A stretch of 64,000 nucleotides of DNA from JBCCFC01 sp965213595. GTDB taxonomy: Bacteria; Chloroflexota; Anaerolineae; Caldilineales; Caldilineaceae. Position 1 is the first letter of the stretch; the number at the start of each line of letters is the position of its first letter. The notes beneath the pieces are model-generated. The model searched no databases. It was not told the DNA's origin and saw only the letters and a list, made by a program, of their open reading frames with translations. This document shows positions 33,724 to 42,982 of the stretch, piece by piece. Both the position numbers and the translations under genes were made by a program. The DNA lies in NCBI GenBank assembly GCA_965213595.1, contig CBDBZO010000001.1:620001-684000 (forward strand), given 5' to 3'.

Positions 33724-34731
33724 TCAAATTAAAAAGTCATTAATCGGCCACTGCGTCGAGTCCAGCGAATGGGGTCGCGGTGCCCCCGTGTACAGCGCGT
33801 CCAGCCCAAAGAGGGCAAGAATCTCTTCCGCACGCGCGATGTCGGCTGGGGGAACCGTGCGCTGCCACTTGGTCAGCAGATCGTCGCCGGAGACGACGGC
33901 GCTCTGCAAGCGGCTCACAGGCGAGGGCACGTCCACCTGGGCCAGCACCCGGTCGTCGTACGGCTTGCCCAGAAAGGCGAAGAGCTTCTGCATCTCGCGC
34001 GCCGGATCGTCGCAGAGGTTCTCGTAAAACACAACGTGAACCTCGCCGCGCTGGATGTCGGGCGCCAGCTGGCGCAGCGGCACGTAGTTTTGAATACACC
34101 AGCGGAAGATAAAGCGCTCAAAATCGCTTTCGGCCCGCTCAATTTTGTCCTGAACCGGCAGCAGAAAGTCCTCCACCAGCAGCGGCTGATCTAGAAAATC
34201 CCGCTGCAAATCCAGCCCCCAGCGAATCTCCCGCCGCATCAGCGACACCGTGACCGCCATGGGGTGGCGCAGCAGAAAAATCAGCGGCATTTCGGGGAAA
34301 TGAACGCGCAGCCACTTGAGCATCAAATTCGTGCGGATGTCCTTGATGAGCCGCTGCGAAGCCACGAAGCGCCGGTGGTATTTGTCCGCCCACGCATTGC
34401 GTACGTGGCCGGACAAAATGGCCGTTGCCGCCCGCAGCCGCTCCGGGTCATCATTCTCTGGACGCAGATACTGCTGCCAGCGGAACGCTTGGCTTTGCGG
34501 GACGCGAAGAGCCCAGAAGGGTTCAAAGATATAGCGGTAGCTGCGGTCGTAGTTGATCAACTCGGAGAGCCAAGTCGTACCGCTGCGCTCCGCGCCCGCT
34601 AGAAAAATTGAGTTCCGATAGTCGCTGTTGGTGTCAATAAAGAACGGGCGCTTGGCTGGTTCAATAACCGTTTGCTGAAGGCGGCGCACCAAGCTGGATG
34701 CGCGGCGGGTTAACGTATTGGGCTGAATCAT
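33724..34731 (-). CDS. Sulfotransferase-family protein
   Basis: The 335-residue product has a classical 'SIFLAGAERSGTTWLSELI' 5'-PSB loop near residue 40. It also has 'PLIFLLRHPMAVTVSLMRREI' as 3'-PB and 'VHVVFYENLCDDPAREMQKLFAFLG', the usual C-terminal sulfotransferase block. It starts four bases after the polymerase-like gene ends and is surely in the same operon. Substrate is probably the repeat unit or polymer. Confidence 0.87.
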   Translation of the reverse strand: MIQPNTLTRRASSLVRRLQQTVIEPAKRPFFIDTNSDYRNSIFLAGAERSGTTWLSELINYDRSYRYIFEPFWALRVPQSQAFRWQQYLRPENDDPERLRAATAILSGHVRNAWADKYHRRFVASQRLIKDIRTNLMLKWLRVHFPEMPLIFLLRHPMAVTVSLMRREIRWGLDLQRDFLDQPLLVEDFLLPVQDKIERAESDFERFIFRWCIQNYVPLRQLAPDIQRGEVHVVFYENLCDDPAREMQKLFAFLGKPYDDRVLAQVDVPSPVSRLQSAVVSGDDLLTKWQRTVPPADIARAEEILALFGLDALYTGAPRPHSLDSTQWPINDFLI

Positions 34732-34735
34732 TGCA

Positions 34736-36235
34736 TCAACCTGCTATCTGGGCCGTTGATAGAGTGGTTGGGTTGTCCGGCTTAGCGGTAGACGAGCCGC
34801 GCCGCAGCCAGTGTTCGTGGCTGCCCACAATAGCGCCCGCCACCACAAAAGGCATCAGCTTGACAATGCTGCTCGATGTGTTGGCCGTGGCCATGGCCAG
34901 CAACAGCGTCAGCAGGACTGACCAGTGCAGGACAACGGCACGCGGCGTGATAAAGCCGGGCCAATCCGGCGCGCGCGCGCGGCGAAAGAGCCGCAAGCTA
35001 ATCAGCGCGGGCAGCAGCAGGAAGCTCATGAACGGAAGAAAACCAATCAGACCCGAAGAGACCAGAAGGTACACGTACTCGCTTTCCACAGCATCAAAAT
35101 CTTCGCGGCTGCCGTCAACGCGAAAGTTGCCGGACTGCTCGGCGTAGCCATCGACTCCCCAGCCGCGAAGGGGTTCAGCCCGCCACATATTGAGGCCCGC
35201 CTCCCAGCGTGGCGTGCGCCCGTTAAAGTCCTCCACATCGCTGAGACGATCTTCCGCCACCTCTGAATCCTGAATCCGGCTCCAGTTTGTTCCCAGCACC
35301 AGCGCCGCCACCACCCCCGCCACGAGGAAAAGCTGACGAAAGCGCGGGTAGGCAAACTGAAGGATAAAGACAGCCATCAGACCGGCAAGAATGGGCGTGC
35401 GGCTGAGGGTGACGGCCAAGCCACCGAGCATGACGGTTAGGATGACAAAGAGCAGAATCCGAGTTGTGCTCTCCCGTGCTTCCAGGGCGAGGTAGAGCGC
35501 CACCGGAAGCAGACCGCTCAACACGCGCCCCATAGCGCCGGTGCTGCCCAGAATGCTGACAATCAGGCGCAGGTCCGTGTCGCCGCGGTAGAAGCGCGTT
35601 AACTCGCGCTGTGCCGGGATCAGAATGGCTTGGCCCGTAAAGAATTCAAAGAGCGCTGCGCTGCCGGCCATAAAGCCAAAGGCCACCATTGTCCACAGCA
35701 CAAAGTTGAGATCACGCTCGCTGCGGATTAGTTGCTTGCAGAAAAAGTAGACGGCAAGCGGGGTGAAGTAATCCGAGATGGACTTCTGCAGAACGCTCAC
35801 CGGATCGTTCGAGAGCGGCGCCGACAGCATAATGCTCAATGGCACCAGCACGATCAGCAGGTCCGTCAACCCCAAGGGGCGAAAGATAAAGCGCCCCTGA
35901 ATCGCCAGCAGCAGCATCACCAGCAGCATGAGCAGAATGGCAAAGCGGCTGAATGACAGATCGGGGATGCCCCTGCCCAGATCGACCTTGACATAGGTTT
36001 CCACAATGGGCATGAAAAATATCCACAGCAGCAATCCGTTGAGAGGCCTGCGGATAATTAGGTAGAAGAGCAGGGCAAGCGCAAAGAACGAGAGCACGCC
36101 TTGCGCGGCCTCTACCGAGCCAAACGACAGCACGGCTACCGTCACACCCACGGCGGCGGCTGCGCAGGCGATGAGCAGGTTCCGCAGCAGCGCGACGGAG
36201 ACGGTGCGTAGATTGGTGGCGACGTTGAAGATCAT
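34736..36235 (-). CDS. O-antigen polymerase/ligase family membrane protein (Wzy/WaaL-like)
   Basis: The 499-residue polytopic protein has about 10-12 hydrophobic helices and a large extracytoplasmic loop (about residues 310-390) containing 'DFNGRTPRWEAGLNMWRAEPLRGWGVDGY'-type sequence. That loop is the hallmark of the O-antigen ligase/Wzy_C family. It probably polymerises lipid-linked repeat units or ligates the polymer. It is followed by a sulfotransferase gene four bases downstream and preceded by a Wzz-like gene, a typical Wzy-Wzz arrangement. Confidence 0.85.
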   Translation of the reverse strand: MIFNVATNLRTVSVALLRNLLIACAAAAVGVTVAVLSFGSVEAAQGVLSFFALALLFYLIIRRPLNGLLLWIFFMPIVETYVKVDLGRGIPDLSFSRFAILLMLLVMLLLAIQGRFIFRPLGLTDLLIVLVPLSIMLSAPLSNDPVSVLQKSISDYFTPLAVYFFCKQLIRSERDLNFVLWTMVAFGFMAGSAALFEFFTGQAILIPAQRELTRFYRGDTDLRLIVSILGSTGAMGRVLSGLLPVALYLALEARESTTRILLFVILTVMLGGLAVTLSRTPILAGLMAVFILQFAYPRFRQLFLVAGVVAALVLGTNWSRIQDSEVAEDRLSDVEDFNGRTPRWEAGLNMWRAEPLRGWGVDGYAEQSGNFRVDGSREDFDAVESEYVYLLVSSGLIGFLPFMSFLLLPALISLRLFRRARAPDWPGFITPRAVVLHWSVLLTLLLAMATANTSSSIVKLMPFVVAGAIVGSHEHWLRRGSSTAKPDNPTTLSTAQIAG

Positions 36236-36262
36236 GGTGAGAAACAGCGAAATCTCAGCGCG

Positions 36263-37327
36263 TTACTGAACGATGCGATCCTGCAAATTTTGTGAAATGG
36301 CAATGGGATTATTGTCTTCATTGCGACCCAGCGGGCTATTCTTGGTCAGCAACTCCAGCAGCACGGCCAGCATGATGCCGGCGAGCAAGCTGGCAACCAG
36401 ACTCAACGCAATGATGCGCGAAGAGAGCGCCGCTTCAGCCTGGCTCGGCGCCCGCGCAACGCCGATGGGCTGCATGTAGCCCCGCGCTAAAATTTGGTTC
36501 TCTTTAATCTCGGCCTCGCTGCTGCGTTCTGCCAATTCGCTGGCGCTTTGGCGGGTGCGCTGCTCGCGCTCTTGAAGGTTGGCATAGGTGGGCTGCAGCG
36601 AAACCAAGGCCTGGATATTTTCCTTGCGCTCTTCAATGGCCGCACTCAACAAATCGGCTCGCGCGCTCTCCTGATTCACTACAGCTTCGTCCAACGACAG
36701 TTCGAGCGCTTGTGCCAGTCTGTACTCCTTATCGATTTCTTCATCCAGCGAGGCCACGTTGTTGGCGCGTCGAAACTGCTCAAGTTGGCTCTGCGCATCG
36801 CTCAATCTAGTTTGCGCATCGGTTAGCTCTTGCTCAATAAAGCTGCGGTTGCTGGCTGTGGGAGCCGCTAGTCGCTGCGCGTAACCGTCTAGCCCCACCT
36901 CGGCCGTGGTGTTGGCCAAGAGTGCGGCGAGCTCGGGATCGCTTGCCGTTACATCAAGATAAACAAGCTGCGAATCCTGCGGCACCTCGACGGAAATGCG
37001 GTCGCGCAGCTCACGCGGACCCATGTTTACATCGGGCAACACTTCCAACACGCGAAAGCGCGTGTCGCCGCTCTGGACAAACTGGGCAAAGCTTTCGCGC
37101 GTTTGGTCGATTTGCGACGAAGCCGCTTCGCGTCCATATTCGCCGAAAAGGGGATTTTCCTGCGGCGGCGGAGCGCTAAATTGAATGGTAACCGAGGCGC
37201 GATACATCTCCTCGCTGCGCACGGCCACAACGGCCAACGCCAAGGCCGTGCTCAACGACACCAGGAAAATTACCCACTTCCAGCGGTAAATAATTTTAAG
37301 AAAATCAACAAACGTATTGGTCTGCAT
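36263..37327 (-). CDS. Wzz/chain-length determinant-like protein
   Basis: The 354-residue product has an N-terminal membrane helix (about 17-35), the Wzz opening 'VDFLKIIYRWKWVIFLVSL', a long coiled-coil periplasmic region (about 160-285, rich in Glu/Gln/Ala) and a second membrane helix (about 305-327). There is no tyrosine-kinase domain. It probably sets polymer length together with the Wzy-like protein encoded 27 bases downstream. Confidence 0.85.
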   Translation of the reverse strand: MQTNTFVDFLKIIYRWKWVIFLVSLSTALALAVVAVRSEEMYRASVTIQFSAPPPQENPLFGEYGREAASSQIDQTRESFAQFVQSGDTRFRVLEVLPDVNMGPRELRDRISVEVPQDSQLVYLDVTASDPELAALLANTTAEVGLDGYAQRLAAPTASNRSFIEQELTDAQTRLSDAQSQLEQFRRANNVASLDEEIDKEYRLAQALELSLDEAVVNQESARADLLSAAIEERKENIQALVSLQPTYANLQEREQRTRQSASELAERSSEAEIKENQILARGYMQPIGVARAPSQAEAALSSRIIALSLVASLLAGIMLAVLLELLTKNSPLGRNEDNNPIAISQNLQDRIVQ

Positions 37328-37582
37328 TGTGTGCTCCGAAAAAAGTCGGCTGCCTCGACAGTCGCTGGCAAAAATTCACTTAACCGTTTTAGCTTAAAAG
37401 TTGGTAACTATTCAGCCTCACCCCCATCCCCTTTCCATCGATGGAGAGGGGAGTTTGTTTCTGCGTTGACGAAGCAACGCGGCTTTGGCAAAATCGCCTC
37501 GTCAACGTAGAGACTGGAGTCCTCCCTCCACGCGTGGAGGGAGGATTTAGGCGGGAGGCGAACGCTTGCTCACCCTGAACAG
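37328..37582. repeat. REP-like palindromes between Wzz-like and glycosyltransferase genes
   Basis: Positions 37520-37545 form a perfect 26-base palindrome centred on ACGCGT (CCTCCCTCCA on one side). Upstream, CCTCACCCCCATCCCC at about 37417-37432 with CCATCGATGG and GAGAGGGGAG belongs to the same C/G-rich family as 17945-18034 and 59148-59232. TGCGTTGACGA and TCGTCAACGTA form another pair around 37463-37508. No gene is present. Confidence 0.65.
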
Positions 37583-38821
37583 TTACAAAAGTTGTCCATA
37601 CACGCCCTGCACCTGTTCAGCGTGCTGCTGGGCAGAAAATCGTTGACGTGCCGTTTGGCTGGCAAAACGCCCCATGGCGGCGGATTGTTCCGGCTGTTGT
37701 GCCAGCCGTAAAATGGCGTTCGCCATCGCTTCTGCATCTTGCGGGGGGACAAGCAGCCCCGTTCGCTCTTCGTCGATGATATCCAATGGGCCACCGGCTT
37801 TGGTGGCGATCACGGGCGCGCCGCTCAACATGGCCTCCACAATGACGCGCCCAAAGGGCTCCGGCTCGGACGAGCTGTGCACGTTCACGTCGGACGCGCT
37901 CATGAGCGAAGGAATGTCGCGGCGAAAGCCGGTAAAGACCACGTGATCCCGCAAGTCCAAATCTACCACCATCTGCTGAAGTTGCGCTTCAAACTGCACC
38001 GCATCGGGCGTGGGCGGTGGTCGGCCAACGATCAGCGCCTTGGCCCGCGGCTGCTGCTTGACGACCTGGGCCATGGCGCGTAGAAAAACGTCCTGCCCTT
38101 TCCACGGCACGATGCGCCCCACGTTGCAGGCAATAAAATCGTCGTCGGCCAGTCCCAGTTCCCGCCGCACCTCTGCACGCGGCGTTAGCGTCTCGAAGGC
38201 CTGCGCGCCCACGGGATTGTAGATAACGCGCCCCTTCGCGGCGGGAATGCCCAGCGACTGGTAATACTGCTCCACGGCGCGTGAAATGTAGATAAACGAA
38301 TCCACAAAGCGACCCGACTGGCGGTCCAGCCAGGAGCAGTCGGTGAACATGCGCGCGTGGCAGACCTGCGGCAGGCCCGCCAGCCGCGCGGCCAAAATGG
38401 AGACGCGGTTGCCGTGCAGCGAATTGTTGTGGTGCACCAGCGACACCTGCTCTGCCTGCGCAATTTTTGCAATGCGCCGCGCCCTTTTCTGATCCAATCG
38501 TGCTAGATTGTAGAAATCCTTCGCGATTCTGTAAGAATTGCCTAAGTAACTGTGGTATTGGTCCAGCTGCGCCGCAATGTCGCGCTGGGGCGTCTGTATG
38601 GGGGTGGCGCTTGGCGCTGCCGCCGGTGCGGGTGCGGAATTGAGCCGAAGCGTGCGAATTCCCTGCTCCTGAAATTCGCCGATCATCGGATTGTCGTGCA
38701 GAAAGAGAACCAGCGGCTCGTAGCGTTCCGGATCGAGCGCGTGCAGCAGCTCCAGCAGGCTAAACAAAGAGCCACCCGCCGTAGCAGCTACCTCTACATA
38801 TAAAATTTTGTGCTTGCTCAT
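37583..38821 (-). CDS. Glycosyltransferase family 4 protein
   Basis: The 412-residue GT-B enzyme has 'KILYVEVAATAGGSLFSLLELL' at the N terminus, 'VSLVHHNNSLHGNRVSILAARL', 'AISR'-like 'YISRAVEQYYQSLGI' and 'RVIYNPVG'. The donor domain has 'CNVGRIVPWKGQDVFLRAMA', 'EPEPFGRVIVEAMLSGAPVI' and 'GLLVPPQDAEAMANAI'. Start ATG 38821 overlaps the stop of the preceding gene (ATGA) and has GGAG upstream; the much longer open frame beyond it is not coding. Confidence 0.93.
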   Translation of the reverse strand: MSKHKILYVEVAATAGGSLFSLLELLHALDPERYEPLVLFLHDNPMIGEFQEQGIRTLRLNSAPAPAAAPSATPIQTPQRDIAAQLDQYHSYLGNSYRIAKDFYNLARLDQKRARRIAKIAQAEQVSLVHHNNSLHGNRVSILAARLAGLPQVCHARMFTDCSWLDRQSGRFVDSFIYISRAVEQYYQSLGIPAAKGRVIYNPVGAQAFETLTPRAEVRRELGLADDDFIACNVGRIVPWKGQDVFLRAMAQVVKQQPRAKALIVGRPPPTPDAVQFEAQLQQMVVDLDLRDHVVFTGFRRDIPSLMSASDVNVHSSSEPEPFGRVIVEAMLSGAPVIATKAGGPLDIIDEERTGLLVPPQDAEAMANAILRLAQQPEQSAAMGRFASQTARQRFSAQQHAEQVQGVYGQLL

Positions 38822-40101
38822 CGCGGCTGCTCCTTCGATGTTGATAGAGCGGATGTGGAGAAAGCAGGAGCCGGCAAAGCGGGGCTTGCCGAAACAGGCG
38901 CGGACGCCGCGGGTGTCGACAGGTGCGCTTCGATAATTTGCGAAATCTGTTCGGTGCGCCGTGCCCACGTATGCTGCGCAGCGGCGGCGCGACGCGCTTC
39001 GGCGCGCCCCGGCGACCAGTCGTCGAGCGCGCGCGCAACCGCCTCTGCAAAGTTGTCCGGCTCGGCGGCGATGTGGACAAAGCCAGGAAACTTGTGCACG
39101 GCGGGAATGTCCAGCGAAGCCACCGGAATCCCCGCGGCCAGGTAGTCGTAAAGCTTGAGCGGGCTGATATTTTGCGCGTGTCGATTTTGGCGGTAGGGCA
39201 TCAACCCCACCTGAAACCCTTTGACGTAATGCGGCACTTCCGCTGCAGAAACGGCGCCCAGGTAGTGCACATTGGGCAGCGCCCGCAGCGCCTGCCACAC
39301 CGCCTGCTGCTGCTCGATCAGCACCTGACCCAGCAAAATCAGCGACCACTGGGGCCGCTGCTGCATGGTGGTCAGCAGCATCGACAGGTCCAGCTTATCC
39401 CCAATCAGGCCGATGTAGCCGATGCGCGGCAGCGCGATTGAAGAGAGCGGCGCGGGCAGGGCCTCGTCCGCCAGCGCCGCGGCGTAGGCCTCGAAATTAA
39501 CGCCGTTGGGCACGATGTGCGTGTTGGGATGCAGCGGCTGCTTGGTGCGGTACAAATTCTCCGACACCACAACTACCGCGTCCACCCGCTGAATCAGCGC
39601 CTCCTCCTGCTGGCGAACAACCTCTCGCTGCGCTTCCGTTCGATTGCCAGCATACGCCTGGTACTCGTCCACGGCGTGATAGATTTTCATGGACTGCTGC
39701 GGCATTTCGTCCACCAAATCCAGCATGGAGGGGTGCGAGTACCAGACGATGGGTTGCGTAAAGCCACGTCGCCGTAGCGCGCGCCGCAGCAGCCAGCGCC
39801 GCAGCCGTTCGGTAATTTGGCGCAGGGGCGTACGCCCGCTGACGGGCATCCACAGCGGAAAGCGAAAGACGTACAGTTCGCCATCGACGTTGCGCGCGCG
39901 GCGCACGGCGGGCACGAAAAAGTCGCGCCAGTGCAGGTCACCCCGCCGCAGGTCGCGCACGACGTGGGGAAAATGCGCGCGGTTCTCTACGTACAGCACA
40001 CGATTCTGAGTGGCAAAGAGCGACATCAGCTGTTGCCGATTGCGCCAGATGTCATCCCACTGCCCCTTGGCAAAGTAAATCAGCGAGTGGTTTTGCAGCA
40101 T
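38818..40101 (-). CDS. Glycosyltransferase, TuaH/GT4-like
   Basis: The 427-residue product has 'YFAKGQWDDIWRNRQQLMSLF', 'VLYVENRAHFPHVVRDL', 'IVWYSHPSMLDLVDEMP', 'YHAVDEYQAYAG' and 'NGVNFEAY'. The donor half has 'RIGYIGLIGDKLDLSML' and 'KLYDYLAAGIPVASLDI'. This pattern is seen in teichuronic-acid-type and related transferases. The C-terminal 35 residues are low-complexity Ser/Ala/Pro. It overlaps the downstream GT4 gene by four bases, so the two are translationally coupled. Confidence 0.87.
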   Translation of the reverse strand: MLQNHSLIYFAKGQWDDIWRNRQQLMSLFATQNRVLYVENRAHFPHVVRDLRRGDLHWRDFFVPAVRRARNVDGELYVFRFPLWMPVSGRTPLRQITERLRRWLLRRALRRRGFTQPIVWYSHPSMLDLVDEMPQQSMKIYHAVDEYQAYAGNRTEAQREVVRQQEEALIQRVDAVVVVSENLYRTKQPLHPNTHIVPNGVNFEAYAAALADEALPAPLSSIALPRIGYIGLIGDKLDLSMLLTTMQQRPQWSLILLGQVLIEQQQAVWQALRALPNVHYLGAVSAAEVPHYVKGFQVGLMPYRQNRHAQNISPLKLYDYLAAGIPVASLDIPAVHKFPGFVHIAAEPDNFAEAVARALDDWSPGRAEARRAAAAQHTWARRTEQISQIIEAHLSTPAASAPVSASPALPAPAFSTSALSTSKEQPR

Positions 40102-40121
40102 AGACGGTTTCTCTGCGCTCG

Positions 40122-41168
40122 TTAACTGGAAACAGCGCCAGCATCACGAGACGACAAATTGAGCTTGGCCGCGGACGGCTGGCGGCGGGCTTGAGCCCGC
40201 CGCCTTCGTCGCTGCTTGCGCAGACGTACCAGCAGCCGGACCGACTCCGCGGCAAGCGGTCGCAGCAGCCTGCGCCACGAGAACGGCAGACCAAATTCCG
40301 CCATCGACTGGCGGTGATACCGCCAGAAATCGGCCTCGCTGCGATCGAGAACGGCGCGCGCCATGAGCTTGTAATAGCGCAGCGTCTTTTGGGACATCCG
40401 CTCGCGGTACTCGGCCTCGCTGAGAAAGTGCGGCCCATAGCGCTGAAGCATAAGCACGCTGTCCCGAAAGTGCGTGTGAAAGCGCCGCGCAAAGGAGGTG
40501 ACGGATTCGTTGTGACGACGCGTAAAGGTGAGCACCTGGTGAACAAAGCCCAAATCCCACGTTTGCAGGATGCGCAGGCAGACCTCTTTGTCAGCGTGCA
40601 GGATGGTTTCGTCGTAGAAAGCGGGCCGCTGCCGCACGATCTCGGCGCGAACCAGCAGTGAGCTGGCCGATCCCAACAGGTGCAGCGGTTTGCGCTTGAG
40701 CGTCAACCAGCCCGCGCGCTTGCCGTCGACGATCGTCTCGTCCGCCGCCAGGCCGCCCAGCCCCACGCGCGTCTCCTCCAGCCGATACGCGCTGACGAGA
40801 CCCACCGAGGGATTGGCCTCGGCCAGCGTGACCATCCGCGCCAAGCACTCTGGGAAGAGCCAATCGTCGGCGTGCAGCACTTTGCAGTAAACGCTGTGCG
40901 GCGACATCTGGCGCAGCGCGTGATTCCAGTTCGGAATCATGTCCAGAAATTCAGCGTTGTCGCAGATGCGGATGCGCGAATCGCGCTCGGCGTACGCCTG
41001 CGCAATGGTCAGCGAGTCATCCGTGCTGCCGTTGTTGACGAGGACGTATTCCCAATTTGCATACGTCTGGGCGAGCACGCTCTCGATGCACTGCGCCAGG
41101 TAGGCCCCGCCGTTGTAAACGGGCGTGACTACGCTAACGAGCGGTTGACTGTTGGTTGGGTTTGCCAT
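40122..41168 (-). CDS. Glycosyltransferase family 2 protein
   Basis: The 348-residue GT-A enzyme opens with 'LVSVVTPVYNGGAYLAQCIE' and 'YVLVNNGSTDDSLTIAQ' and has the metal-binding 'VLHADDWLFPECLARM' followed by 'SAYRLEE'. The C-terminal 110 residues are basic and not part of the catalytic domain. The first 39 bases overlap the end of the upstream sulfotransferase-like gene. No later plausible start keeps the first conserved strand, so the overlap is likely real. Confidence 0.9.
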   Translation of the reverse strand: MANPTNSQPLVSVVTPVYNGGAYLAQCIESVLAQTYANWEYVLVNNGSTDDSLTIAQAYAERDSRIRICDNAEFLDMIPNWNHALRQMSPHSVYCKVLHADDWLFPECLARMVTLAEANPSVGLVSAYRLEETRVGLGGLAADETIVDGKRAGWLTLKRKPLHLLGSASSLLVRAEIVRQRPAFYDETILHADKEVCLRILQTWDLGFVHQVLTFTRRHNESVTSFARRFHTHFRDSVLMLQRYGPHFLSEAEYRERMSQKTLRYYKLMARAVLDRSEADFWRYHRQSMAEFGLPFSWRRLLRPLAAESVRLLVRLRKQRRRRRAQARRQPSAAKLNLSSRDAGAVSS

Positions 41169-42049
41169 GTTTCTCGAAATGTCTCAAGTTCCGCTGGGCT
41201 GTAAAAGTGCTGGGCCAGCTTTGACGAATACATCTGCTGCAGGTACGAAGCAGGCAGCACTAGCCGCTCTCGAAAGGCGTGGTAGGCCTCCGCATAATCT
41301 TTCGCCGCGGCCTCATTGGCCTTTACAATCGGGACTTCTACCCCCAGGACGTGTCCGAGCGCTTCGCTGCCCACGCGCGGCAAGTCTTCCAGCCGCAAAA
41401 TCAACAAATCGACGAGCTCCGTCTGGTGAACGGCATAGCCCTGCGCCCAAGGGAAAGGCTGGGCATACACGTTGATACCCAAGGCTGGCAGAATTTCCTC
41501 GTCAAACCAGGTTAGCGCCTCGTCCGGCGGCGGGTCTTGCTCAAAGCGTGTCACCGCCTGCTCCAGCAGGGTGGGATCCTCTTGGTAGCGCTGCGTAAAG
41601 TTGGGAATCTCGTTGTCGATAGTCTGGAAAAAGCTCGAAATGTGGCGGGCCACCGGATCGCGTACCAGCGTGATCACCTTCCAGCGCAGAGCGTCGGCGG
41701 GTGTGGCGTGGTTGCGCCGATGGGCAAGCTGGCGATGTAGGTAGCGGCTGGCAAGCAGGTGCTTGGCTCTTGGAAAATAGGTCGAATCCGAGTGGCGGAC
41801 GATGTTTTGATAGATCGCCTCGCGGGCGTCGATGCCCGCTTGGGTCAGCGTATGCACGTGGTAAATGTTTAGGTTAGCCGACGCAGCCCGCAGCGAGGCG
41901 GCAATGGCGGTCGAGCCAACTTTGCCCGTTTGATAGACAATCACCGGCTGCTGCCCCTGCCGCTCGGCCACAAAGCACTGCCAGCGCCAGCGCGCGCGCA
42001 CGAGCAGCGGATTGGTGTTGAGCACCCGTCTCATCGATGATTTTGCCAT
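41129..42049 (-). CDS. NKWYS/capsular polysaccharide synthesis-type sulfotransferase-like protein
   Basis: The 306-residue product has 'VIVYQTGKVGSTAIAASL' at residues 36-53, corresponding to the PAPS 5' loop, and 'WKVITLVRDPVARHISSFFQ' as the 3' segment. This is the pattern of the putative capsular polysaccharide synthesis (NKWYS-like) family related to sulfotransferases. C-terminal helices are typical. ATG 42049 has GGTGA upstream, and the gene overlaps the following GT2 gene by 40 bases. It is the sixth member of this superfamily in the locus. Confidence 0.78.
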   Translation of the reverse strand: MAKSSMRRVLNTNPLLVRARWRWQCFVAERQGQQPVIVYQTGKVGSTAIAASLRAASANLNIYHVHTLTQAGIDAREAIYQNIVRHSDSTYFPRAKHLLASRYLHRQLAHRRNHATPADALRWKVITLVRDPVARHISSFFQTIDNEIPNFTQRYQEDPTLLEQAVTRFEQDPPPDEALTWFDEEILPALGINVYAQPFPWAQGYAVHQTELVDLLILRLEDLPRVGSEALGHVLGVEVPIVKANEAAAKDYAEAYHAFRERLVLPASYLQQMYSSKLAQHFYSPAELETFRETWQTQPTVNRSLA

Positions 42050-42069
42050 GCGTCACCCCCTTGGAGCGC

Positions 42070-42840
42070 TTACCAAATTTTCCACGGCGCGTCGCCGCTT
42101 TCCCACAGCGCTTCCAGCGTCATCTTGTCCTTGAGCGTATCCATCGGATGCCAGAAATCTCGGTGACGGTAAGCGCTGAGTTGGCCTTCGTCCGCCAGTC
42201 GCTCCAGCGGCTCGCGCTCCCAGGTGGTTGCGTCCCCCTCAACGTAGTCGATCGCCTCCGGCTCCAGCACAAAGAAGCCGCCGTTGATCCAAGCACCGTT
42301 CCCCGTGGGCTTCTCGTGGAAGCCGGACACCTGCGACTTGCCCGCTTCCAACATAAACGTACCAAAGCGACCGGGCGGCTGCACGGCGGTCAGGGTAGCC
42401 AGCTTACCCTGCTGGCGGTGAAAGTCCACCAGCTCGCTGAGGTTGACGTTGCTGACGCCGTCACCGTAGGTGAAGCAAAAGGTGCCGTCGATGTGGTGCG
42501 CCACGCGCTTGAGCCGCCCCCCCGTCAACGTGCTGTCGCCCGTCTCCACGACCGTGACACACCAGGGCTCGGCCTGGCTGCGGTGGACGTGCATCTTGTT
42601 CTGCTGCATGTCAAAGGTGACGTCCGCCATGTGCAAGAAATAATTGGCGAAGTACTCTTTGATTACGTAGCTTTTGTAGCCGCAGCAGATCACAAAGTCT
42701 GTGATGCCGTGTGCGGAATAGAGCTTCATAATGTGCCAGAGAATCGGCTTCCCGCCGATTTCGACCATGGGCTTGGGGCGCACGGCGCTCTCTTCGCTGA
42801 TGCGCGTGCCAAACCCGCCCGCTAAAATGACTGCTTTCAT
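42070..42840 (-). CDS. rfbF: Glucose-1-phosphate cytidylyltransferase
   Basis: RfbF makes CDP-glucose, the entry point to CDP-3,6-dideoxyhexoses and other CDP sugars. The 256-residue product has the nucleotidyltransferase signature 'AVILAGGFGTRISEESAVRPKP', then 'KPILWHIMKLYSAHGITDFVICCGYKS', 'TFCFTYGDGVSNVN' and 'FWHPMDTLKDKMTLE', which is diagnostic of this family compared with RfbA or GalU. Length equals that of known RfbF (about 257). GAGAGG precedes the ATG. The usual next enzyme, CDP-glucose 4,6-dehydratase, is not in this window. Confidence 0.94.
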   Translation of the reverse strand: MKAVILAGGFGTRISEESAVRPKPMVEIGGKPILWHIMKLYSAHGITDFVICCGYKSYVIKEYFANYFLHMADVTFDMQQNKMHVHRSQAEPWCVTVVETGDSTLTGGRLKRVAHHIDGTFCFTYGDGVSNVNLSELVDFHRQQGKLATLTAVQPPGRFGTFMLEAGKSQVSGFHEKPTGNGAWINGGFFVLEPEAIDYVEGDATTWEREPLERLADEGQLSAYRHRDFWHPMDTLKDKMTLEALWESGDAPWKIW

Positions 42841-42982
42841 AATTTACCTCTCTTACTGCTATCGGTACTGGTATCAGAACTGGGTATCGGGACCTTCGCT
42901 TGTCACCACATTTGTAGGGCAGGTCAAGCGCTGGTGGCTCCAGTAAATTTCACGTGGCTGATCCGCTCTGGCTTCGGCAAAC

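Noticed and set aside
38822..39349. Upstream extension of the glycosyltransferase frame at 37583
   Set aside because: It overlaps the neighbouring glycosyltransferase gene and is not conserved; the ATG at 38821 with GGAG and the ATGA overlap is the natural start.
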